A stretch of 64,000 nucleotides of DNA, taken from contig NC_053138.1 in assembly GCF_016808335.1 (NCBI RefSeq), forward strand, positions 54,900,951 through 54,964,950, written 5' to 3'. This document shows, piece after piece, positions 56,380 through 64,000 of the stretch. Each line of letters opens with the position of its first letter. The stretch's first letter is position 1. The stretch is from Panicum virgatum (lineage: Eukaryota > Streptophyta > Magnoliopsida > Poales > Poaceae). The notes under the pieces were generated by a model. The model saw only the letters and a program-made list of their open reading frames with translations. It had not been told where the DNA came from and searched no databases. A program made the position numbers and the translations under genes.

Positions 56380-56452
56380 GAACAGCAGATGGGAATCGAA
56401 CCTGGGTCATGATATTCAGAATCGAGGGCCCTGCCACTACGACACAGCAACA
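56380..56452 (-). ncRNA. tRNA-like segment with pol III A and B boxes
   Basis: On the minus strand an A-box-like word TGTCGTAGTGG (56434-56444) is followed 31 nt later by a perfect B box GGTTCGATTCC (56392-56402). Spacing fits a tRNA or the head of a tRNA-derived SINE. A full cloverleaf with acceptor stem could not be drawn, so it is not a functional tRNA. No A-tailed SINE body was delimited. Confidence 0.5.
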
Positions 56453-56639
56453 GCTTAGTTGAAGCTTGACATTAGCTTATATATTTATATAGTATCTCAA
56501 GTTTTAATTCCAAAAATTAAAATGACACACGGAGATAGAATTGTGGCTTCGAACCCAGACCTTGATTTATGTTGGTGTCCGGAAACTATAACTAATAATA
56601 TTTTGTAACATGGTTCTACAATGAGGCGCAGATTTGCAA

Positions 56640-57950
56640 CCCTTCTTTTGCACAACAAGTGGCAATGTAAATCAACAAATGTTAATAGGATGGTTAAGGT
56701 AAGATTTTATCCAAATTTGAGATATATGTGAAGAAGAATAGATTTTATGGTGTATAAACTTCAAAATTTGAGTTGAGTGATATGAAATAATGTGAGAGAT
56801 CCATCCATTTTGTAAAGAATGTATACCCTAATTTTTGCAAAATCTATTGAAACTTTTATTTCAAGCTTAAACATCCATATAACGACTCTATGACAGTTTC
56901 CAGAATTTTTGGAGACATTGTAGATATTATTATCATTATTTTATATTAAGGTTGCAAGTAGAAGTTTGAATTATCTCTAACAAATATTTAAAACTTTCAT
57001 CCATTTTTGGAAAAGGAGCTATAATAGAATGGGTACACTTAAAATATATTTTTGAGGATTTTTTAGATATTATTTGAGATACTTGTAGTTCAAATAGTAA
57101 TTTACTTTCAATAAGCTTGCATAAATTCATTTAAATGGTACAAAATACTAAATCTGTTCAAAAATTCTTGAAACTTCTACATGGAAACTTAGATGTTGTC
57201 TATTACATGTAAAAATATAATTAGGTGTATATAAATTAATTATTTTACAAGTTACTTCACAAGGGTGTATTAATTAGTCAGTTAAAAAATAGAAAAAAAA
57301 CATTTTTTTGCACAAAAAGTGGCCATATAAATCTACAAATGTTAACAAGAACATAAAATTAAGGTTGTGTCCAAATATGAGGTGTATATGAGAAATATAT
57401 AACTTAAGTTGTATGAAACTTCAAAGTTTGAATTGAGTTATAGGAACTATATGAGAGATGTATCAATTTGTGAACAATGTATAGTTTCACTTTATTAGAA
57501 TCATATGAAAGTTTTTTGACAAACTTATAGGTCTAAAATATAGTGTCATATTAATTTGTTGAATTTTCTGACCCAATTTGGATATTATTATTTTTATTTT
57601 CAATAAATTTGTGCATAGAAGCTTGAACTATCCCTAACAAACATTTGAATCATTCATCTATTTTTCAGGATATGGGCTACAATTTTATATGTTTGCTTAA
57701 TTATATTTTTTTAAAAAAATTAATTATTATTCAATATACTTACAGTTCAAATAGTAATTACTTTTAAGAAGTATGCGGAAATTCATTTAAATGGTAGAAA
57801 ATAACAAATCTATTCGAAATTTTTTGAAACTCCTGCATGCCAACTTAGATGTTGTCTATTACATGTAAAAATATATTGGTGTTCATAAGATAATTATTTT
57901 TATATATTACTTTACAATGATGTAATAAAATAAAAAAGAAAAATATTTGG
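56640..57950. repeat. Diverged direct duplication (~650 bp units) inside the CACTA element
   Basis: 56644-57290 and 57303-57950 share ordered words: TTGCACAA.AAGTGGC, AATCTACAAATGTTAA, TTTGA.TTGAGT.ATA, GAGAGAT, TAGATGTTGTCTATTACATGTAAAAATAT. Both are AT-rich without coding capacity. Confidence 0.75.
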
Positions 57951-57960
57951 TAGAGAAAGA

Positions 57961-58860
57961 ATGAGAAGGCCTGTTCCAGCCCAAACAGCCCAACAATTTC
58001 TGACCGTCCATGTCGAATCCAATGACTACTATTCTTATGTCATGGTATATAATATGTTGCCCCTTCTCCAAACCCTAGCTCTCCTCCGCTCCATCCAAAC
58101 CTGGCACCCGGCCTCCACCTCCGTCTCCACCTCCACCTCCAGCCGCCTCCTGGCCTCCCTCTCCCTCTCCCTCTCCCCCTTCCCCAAATGCCTCCTACCT
58201 GGCCACCGTCGCTGGTTGCCCCTCCCTTCCCCTCCCTCCCTCTCCCTCTCCACGCTTGCGTGGGGCTACGGTGCGGCCAGATCTGGCGCGGTTGGCACCC
58301 TACACACCATGCTGAAGGGGCGCACGATGGCGCCGCGAAGCCCCGAGCCTGGCGTGGAGGCGGCGTGCGGGTGTCGCCCGGAGCAGCCATCCGCGGTGGC
58401 CGGACCTCGAGATGGATGGCCAAGGCAATCGTGGATCCAGGGACGGGTTGAGCTCCGGCCCCAGCGCGTTCAATCAGGGGCTGCTGTAGCGGAGCTTTGC
58501 CCTTGTGCGTCGCCTCTGCCGCGGCTCAGCGACTCTTCTCTGTGGACGGTTGCGGCTGCTGGACGCCTCCCCGACGGGGCCCAGCGAGCCGTCCCGAAGG
58601 AGCCAGGGAGGGCGGAGATGAGGAGTGAGCCAGCGTCTGGCAAGGGAGGCGTGGCGGCGCGTAGGAGATCTGTGGCGGGTGGCTGGTTCGCAGGCGCGTC
58701 TTGCGAGGGCGCCCTCGGCAGTCTCTTGGCGTACTGCCACACTGGAGTGGATAAGGAGCTGAGGAGCGGCAGGCAAGCAGCCAACAACCAGCAGCGATTC
58801 GGGGAAGGGAAGCAGCAAGGTAGCTCACACCAATTTCAGTTGGTAATTTGATGGCGCTTG
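57961..58860 (+). other. GC-rich, first-exon-like cargo of the CACTA element
   Basis: A 296-codon frame begins at 57961, but a more gene-like start lies near 58053, just upstream of CCAAACCCTAGCTC, a word common in plant leaders. The translation is Ser/Pro/Leu rich then Ala/Gly/Arg rich, with no recognised domain. Exon-like pieces follow around 58945-58985 and 60010-60175. It may be a transduplicated host-gene fragment. Confidence 0.45.
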
Positions 58861-58869
58861 TCAGTTTTT

Positions 58870-60340
58870 ATTCATGTAATTCATGCTATTTTACTAGGAA
58901 ATTGTTACCTTTTATGCTTCATATGTTCTTTTTTACTGAACTTTGCAGGGCATAACACTTGTAGTTTTGTATCGGCAAGCAGGTCTGTGCAATCCTCCTC
59001 TTATGGCCTGGGCATTCCTCTAAACTAAAATTATGATGATGGGACTGTACATCAGGCCAAGTCTTCCCATTCTTAATGGCATTAGCTCATCAACATCGTA
59101 CCTTTTTTTTCAACAAATACAGTAAGGCATTAGTGGGTCCAAGAGTGAAACACTATATTTTTTTCATGAGCTCGTCAGAACTGCAAGTCTAGAGTTGATA
59201 CTTATTTGTGTGTGTTTCTAATGATTTTCTTACTTCTGAATTGGTTCTTACTTTTCTGAATTTTCACCCTGATGGTTTCTATTTTCAGAACTATATTAGG
59301 AGAATAGAGATTGCCATGTTATTTTGAGCTGCCTCAGTCATAGATCACTAGCAATGTCAATTCATTAACACGATATAGTCACAAATAACAGTGCCATTAA
59401 ACTTTTCTTTTGAGCATAGAGATTGCCCTGATGCCAACTAGCTGTCAGTGCCCACTTCTGTTCTTGGATACAGGTAATTGTTTTGGCGTGGTGCAGAAGC
59501 CCAACAAACAGCTCATGCTCTACTTTTAGGTGAGCAGTAGTTCAACAATTTGATTGCAATGTCTTTGAAATGCCTCTATCAATTTGAGTAGTCTGATTGC
59601 TCATTTGTTCAATTCTGCTCATTGTTCAATTCAGTGCCACATGTTTCCTAGTGCCACACTTAGCTTTTAACACAAAGAAAAGAGTACACTGCTACTGATT
59701 TGCGGTCAATTTAATTGTGATGCTCATCCTGTCACACATGCTTCTTGATAGAACAGAGCTCTGATTATTTATAGATGTAGCAGTACTCTAGTGTGTAGCA
59801 GGCCTCATTTGGTGCTAGAACATTTGGTTTGCATGTCCTAATGGATTACTTTTTTATCACTAGTGCCAATTGCCGAGCATAGTACTTTAATTAATTATGC
59901 AACATACCCTTTTGTTTTGCAAAAACTAATTTCTTGTATCCGAGTCACTTTGCTTGGCTTCTCTATTTTTCCTTTTCAGAAAGATTAAGTTCTTTGCATG
60001 CTTGCAATTTTCAGGGAGAGAAGTACAAAGATCAAGAACAAGTGCATCGAATTTGTTTGAGTGCCTCTACAGGAAAAAGAGAAATGATGCACATTATGTA
60101 CATATTGCCATTGCATATTAGCTTTCAAATACAGCTTATAGCAATTCTAGATGAAATTTTTAATGTGATTTAATGTTGTATGTGATTAAATGCTCGATCA
60201 AAATTTATTTATGTGATGAGATGTTAATTTTTTGTTGATATATCTTGGGTTATCTTGGGTTGGGCTGAAATGATCATGCAGTTTATATGGGCTGTGTAAA
60301 TGAGGCCTAAATGGACTGTGTAAATGAGGCCCAAATTGGC
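58870..60340. other. Cargo, intron-like sequence of the CACTA element
   Basis: T-rich sequence with several plausible 3' splice sites (for example TTTGCAG at about 58943 and TTTTCAG at about 60009) and short open stretches. No family could be named. Confidence 0.35.
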
Positions 60341-60348
60341 TCACGTGA

Positions 60349-60506
60349 CTGCTGCTACATCACTGTCCATGTCAGCATCCATGTGGTGCCATGTCATCAC
60401 CACTTTCCACGTCACTGCTACGTCATCGATCATGTCAAATTACACGTCATCATTATTATCCACGTCATCGCCATGTCAGCAGCCACGTCATCTTCCATGT
60501 CCTCAT
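60349..60506 (+). repeat. ACGTCA-rich array
   Basis: Five ACGTCA words plus several CATGTCA variants, mostly in CCACGTCATC context with irregular 8-20 bp spacing, sit just inside the right subterminal region. ACGTCA/TGACGT is the core bound by plant TGA-type bZIP factors. Here it may simply be degenerate subterminal repeats. Confidence 0.6.
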
Positions 60507-60803
60507 TGTGTGATATGGCAATTGAATCTGTGACGAAAATTATACTGTTCGTGACGTTAATTTTCGTCATAGAAAACAGGCTTGGGTTGGGTTTCGGGGG
60601 CCCGGGGACATTTCATGATGGTTTTAAAACGTCATGGATCAAGCAATCTATGACGAAAATTTAAGAAACGTCACGAGGTGTGATCTATGACGCTCAATAC
60701 ATGACGTTATTTGAGATCGTCATAGATACTGTTTTATGACGGTTTTTCAGTGATCTGTGACGAAATTCAATCGTCATGGATCAACAGATTTTTTGTAGTG
60801 AAT

Positions 60804-61422
60804 AGTACCTCCAATTCAAAAAATAGGTTCTAAACTTGCGTAATTACAATGTAAAAATTAAAGTAATAATAGATTAAGATCTGGAAAATTCATTTAAAAA
60901 CGTTATAATTTATACTTGAAATAACAATCTTTCAATACTGAACCCTGGTCGCGCTCGCGGCCAGGGAGATGGGCCACGTCAGCTCAAAAATATTGGCCAT
61001 CGGATCGCGATCCGACGGTCAAAATAGATAGGGACGTAAATTTTGCAAAAAAAAAAACCCTGAGCTTAGTTAAAATGAACACGGAGTCCTTCAATTTAAT
61101 GGAAAACCCCTCGGACTTCGTGGAGCCTTACTTTACAAAAAACAAAACTCTGAACTTTTATTAATCGTGCCGTACTCCGTGAATTTTGTAAAAAAAAACC
61201 TTAGACTTTGTTAAAATGATTCTGAAGTCCATCAATTTTATGAAAAAACCCTTGAACTTTTCAGTAATCGACCGGTACTCCGTCGACGCCAAATTTACCA
61301 AATAACCCCCGCAGTCTACCAATTTTACGAAAATCCCCCCGGACTTTTTGCAGTTTAATTTTTTAAAATAAAACTGAACTGGAGGGCATATTTCTGTGCG
61401 GCAACGCCACGCAATGTTCTAG
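60804..61422 (+). mobile_element. Probable Helitron 3' region ending at CTAG
   Basis: The sequence ends GTGCGGCAACGCCACGCAATGTTCTAG then T. A short imperfect stem around GGCAACGCC lies about 10 nt before CTAG (61419-61422), a grass Helitron-type terminus. Upstream are degenerate lines such as TTTGCAAAAAAAAAAACCC and TCCGTGAATTTTG repeats. The 5' end is not located. Confidence 0.5.
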
Positions 61423-61843
61423 TGAAAACTAGAAAAGGGCATCTAATAGACAAAACTATCATCACTTTCGAATAAGCACACAGATTTGTGAGATTTGAAG
61501 GAACTAAATGTATACTTAAACACTGGAATCAATCCTTAAAAACTTATACATATCATTAAGCAACCAATTCGGTTGGGATGCTGTTGTTGCATGGGCTCGA
61601 GCGTTGAGCAGTAAACATAGCGGCAGCAGCAAAAAAATTAAACCGGCTGGAGCCTGGACGGACGGAGACTGGGCGTGGCCACGGGGGTGAGCAGCACAGA
61701 CAGCAAATTTGGGCCGCGACGGACAGCGCGTTGGGCCTTAAGTGGAGCGAGCGGACAGCAGTTGTGGTGGGCTAGTATTTGCATGTTGCCTGTTGGGCCA
61801 TTTCTTTGATTTGGACCACAAATGCTAAGTAGTAAAAAGATTT
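61423..61843. other. Short intergenic stretch, no gene
   Basis: Contains moderately GC-rich sequence at 61620-61800 with short frames but no recognised product. It is bounded by a Helitron end and a CACTA end. Confidence 0.35.
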
Positions 61844-62189
61844 CACTACTGGAAAACCCTAAGTTGCCGAGTGTCTCAGCCTTTGCCGAGTGCCAGACCA
61901 CAGGCACTCGGCAAAGATGTGGTTTGCCGAGTGCTAGGCCACGGGCACTCGGCAAAAATCTGGCACACAGCATGCCCGGGCTTTACCGAGTGCCGGCCGT
62001 CAGCAAAGCAGGGCACTCGGCAAAGTGTCTCCTTTGCCGAGTGCTGGATCGGCGGCACTCGGCAAAGCCCGCGCACGTGCCTAGCACGCGCTCCCGCTGT
62101 GCGCCGCCCGTCAGGGGGACTAACGGCGTTAAGTCTTTTGCCGAGTGCTGGAGCTTAGGCACTCGGCAAAATTGGTTAAAAAAAATTTT

Positions 62190-63140
62190 GTGCCTTCAAA
62201 TTTTTTTGGTCTCTACTTAAATTTGATAATTTAATCCCTAGTAACATAAAATACTTTTATTGATTGGTTTACTATTTTTTGTTAATTTTTTTGTTTGCGG
62301 GGAATAATCGGTCGAAGTTAATTTAAAATTAGAAGTGGGTCGAAATTTCGAAATCAATGGATGGAAATTTGATATTTATGTACTTGAATCAAAACTGATG
62401 CTGTATGCGCGAAAGAACTTAAAAGTTGAAGCATCTTTATCAGGAAACTTGATCACAAGCGTGTGCACGGATGTTCGGAAAAAACAAAAAATAGCATACA
62501 ATGTCTGAAAATTATGGTAGTTGTGCAAATCTCTTGGTTTCATGCTAGGATGAAGTGGAAAAAAATTGATAGTGTTTCGGACACGTGACAAGGTTCGCCG
62601 CTTACAAGCCGGAGGATCTCCGAAGAAGTTTAAGAGAGATGCGTAGTATCCGGTTCGATTTGTGGTTGAAATGAAAGTCGCATATGATTCTCATTGTGAA
62701 ACTTTTTATATAGAGAAATAACAACAAAACATGTGTCCTGTGAAAATTTAGTTAATTTTTGATTTAGTTATCTATATATAAAATTATTTTTGGCACACAT
62801 TGAAAATCAATATATTTAGTTTTAGTTTTAACTTGATCTTTAAACGCATGAAATAATAGGGTTTTTTACATGAAATCATGAACCATAAATTGTTGCATTA
62901 TTTTGGCAAATTATTTAGTTGGTAGTCTCTAAATTTTTTATACATATCTCATCAAAACGAATTTGTTGATATAAATTCAATTTGACTTTAGAAACACATG
63001 AAATAATAGGTTTCTTGCATAAAATCATGAAACTTGAAATTCTAATTATCTTAATTTGAGTTTGAAATTATTATGCATGAAATAATGTTTATTTTTAATT
63101 CGTATCTTATTGTTTTTGTGTTTTGCAGGTTATAATTGAA
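62190..63140. other. AT-rich interior between the subterminal repeat clusters
   Basis: Contains two related AT-rich stretches (GAAATAATAGG.TT near 62848 and 63000, with ATGAAAC/ATAAATTC context), suggesting a degenerate internal duplication. No gene. Confidence 0.4.
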
Positions 63141-63339
63141 TTGGCAAAAATTTGTTTGCCGAGTGCCTAGCACTCGGCGAACTCAAGCTTTGCCGAGTGC
63201 CCGCCGATCTGGCACTCGACAAAGGGCGAATAAAATGGTTTTTTTAAATGGCTTTGCCGAGTGCCCCTGATCAGGCACTCGGCAAAGCCGATGCGGCACT
63301 CGGCGAAATTGTGGTTCCAGGACTTAACCCCGCGGTTTC

Positions 63340-63440
63340 CACACACACGCACGCACGCCACACACTCGACACACACACACACGCTCACGCCCCCCCCCCC
63401 CTCCCCCCCGCCCGCCGCCGACCCGCGCCCCCGCCGCCGA
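63340..63440. repeat. Simple-sequence patch (CA repeats, C runs)
   Basis: ACACACAC and CACGCACGC repeats are followed by C10-type runs and CCG repeats. They mark the junction between the subterminal repeats and the captured gene fragment. ORFs crossing them are artefacts. Confidence 0.8.
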
Positions 63441-63477
63441 CTCGAGCTGCGCCGCCGCCGCCCCGGCCTCGTATCCA

Positions 63478-63639
63478 GAATCAAAAGAGAAGATAAGTCC
63501 AGGGCGGATCATTGATCTCAACTTCTTTTCAAACTCTTGTCTTTCATATGGTCACCTAGAATCAAAAGAGAAGATAAGTCCAGGGCGGATCATTGATCTC
63601 AACTTCTTTTCAAACTCTTGTCTTTCATATGGTCACCTA
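63478..63639. repeat. Perfect 81-bp tandem duplication
   Basis: 63478-63558 and 63559-63639 are identical by eye, each starting GAATCAAAAGAGAAG and ending ATATGGTCACCTA. The length is 27 codons, so it would keep the frame of the minus-strand coding sequence. Perfect identity implies a very recent event, or an assembly artefact. Confidence 0.9.
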
Positions 63640-64000
63640 CTAGAGCAAACATGTCCATCATTAGTTCCACGCAACACATGCGCTAGGTGATTATTTAGAT
63701 ATTGCTCTATCTCAAATGCCTCGGCAACCTGCATCTCCGAGCATCATCGTTGGACATCTATGTCTATGAATTTGGAATCCTCAATTTCGTCCCAGAATAT
63801 ACAATTGTTCCTTTTGTGGATAAAGTTGAACGTTCGAGCAATTGACGTAACTTTTTCCTACCACACCCGCATGCTATAGATGTGGAGGCTGACAACAGTC
63901 CATCGGGCCACTGAGTCCTTGCTACCGAAATACAATTTTACTTTTAGAAGAACTAAGAGCTTCTCTGGTGGCGATAAAAAGAGATTCATATCATGTGATG
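63478..64000 (-). pseudogene. Unrecognised protein-coding gene fragment (partial)
   Basis: The minus strand reads a compositionally normal protein with two in-frame stops (words RTFNFIHKRNNCIFWDEIED, MQVAEAFEIEQYLNNHLAHV, LRGTNDGHV and, twice because of the duplication, ERQEFEKKLRSMIRPGLIF). I cannot name the family. It lies beyond the CACTA subterminal repeats, so it is probably captured cargo or the host gene at the insertion edge. The window end cuts it. Confidence 0.45.

Larger units (their letters stand above)
55655..60800. mobile_element. Complete non-autonomous CACTA element (5.1 kb) with cargo
   Basis: The ends are CACTACAAGAAATGTGG and (reverse complement) CACTACAAAAAATCTG, flanked by a 3-bp duplication AAT (55652-55654 and 60801-60803). 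Subterminal regions are packed with TGACG/CGTCA words (nine in the first ~240 bp, twelve in the last ~260 bp), the likely transposase-binding repeats. No CACTA transposase motif was found inside. The interior holds a tRNA-like segment, a diverged direct duplication, a GC-rich first-exon-like block and a run of ACGTCA repeats. Confidence 0.93.
61844..64000. mobile_element. CACTA element, left part (runs past the window end)
   Basis: The left terminus CACTACTGGAAAACCC is followed by palindromic subterminal repeats of the GCCGAGTGCC...GGCACTCGGC type, five in 61880-62170 and four more in 63155-63310. This is a well-known CACTA family pattern in panicoid grasses. The matching right terminus is not in the window. 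No transposase was seen. The extent to the right is therefore inferred. Confidence 0.75.

Noticed and set aside
56380..56452. Functional tRNA gene
   Set aside because: The pol III boxes are present, but a paired acceptor stem and a full cloverleaf could not be drawn.
61880..63310. Regularly recurring palindromic repeats resembling a CRISPR array
   Set aside because: Spacing is irregular, the repeats are CACTA subterminal palindromes, and the DNA is plant nuclear.

Overview
The window is plant nuclear DNA, almost certainly from a grass and probably a panicoid. The reasons are GT-AG introns, a DUF4220/DUF594 gene and a dirigent-jacalin chimeric lectin (both typical of grasses), CACTA elements with GCCGAGTGCC subterminal repeats, Sirevirus, MULE, hAT and Helitron sequences, and a nuclear insertion of plastid rpoC2. 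There is no sign of bacterial or organellar gene organisation. Most of the 64 kb is nested transposable elements and their cargo. Only one complete protein-coding gene is convincing.

Layout. 1-3.1 kb: a piece of Helitron and a ~0.9 kb direct duplication that keeps a small ORF in both copies. 3.1-10.1 kb: a gag-only, minus-strand Sirevirus (LTRs 3546-5015 and 8426-9895, TSD CAGAC) sitting inside an older LTR. 10.8-13.2 kb: a DUF4220/DUF594 membrane-protein pseudogene (minus) with three frame disruptions and one in-frame stop; one disruption looks like a hAT excision footprint. 14.0-16.5 kb: a MULE that has received a hAT MITE, a plastid rpoC2 fragment and a solo LTR. 17.7-20.9 kb: a MuDR-like element with a GRF zinc-finger gene and a truncated transposase that converge, as in MuDR. 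19.7-28.1 kb: a ~6.1 kb tandem duplication whose second copy lost ~3.7 kb; the first copy contains a Pack-MULE-like element (21308-22664).

28.4-31.4 kb (minus): an apparently intact four-exon gene for a dirigent-jacalin lectin (354 aa), with a TE-loaded third intron. 33-38 kb: AT-rich sequence with two Helitron 3' ends. 38.9-53.3 kb: a tandem array of an unrecognised degenerate sequence family, split by a CACTA MITE, a non-coding LTR element (42756-48269), a target-primed retroposon and a hAT MITE; the paralogous units preserve the empty sites. 54.2-54.9 kb: a subtilase pseudogene tail. 55.7-60.8 kb: a complete non-autonomous CACTA element with cargo and dense TGACG motifs. 61.4 kb: another Helitron end. 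61.8 kb to the window end: the left part of a second CACTA element and a gene fragment with a perfect 81-bp tandem duplication.

The genes do not form a pathway. The lectin gene is a plausible defence gene. Everything else records transposon insertion, excision, duplication and decay. All identifications come from reading the sequence and its translations; no database search was run.
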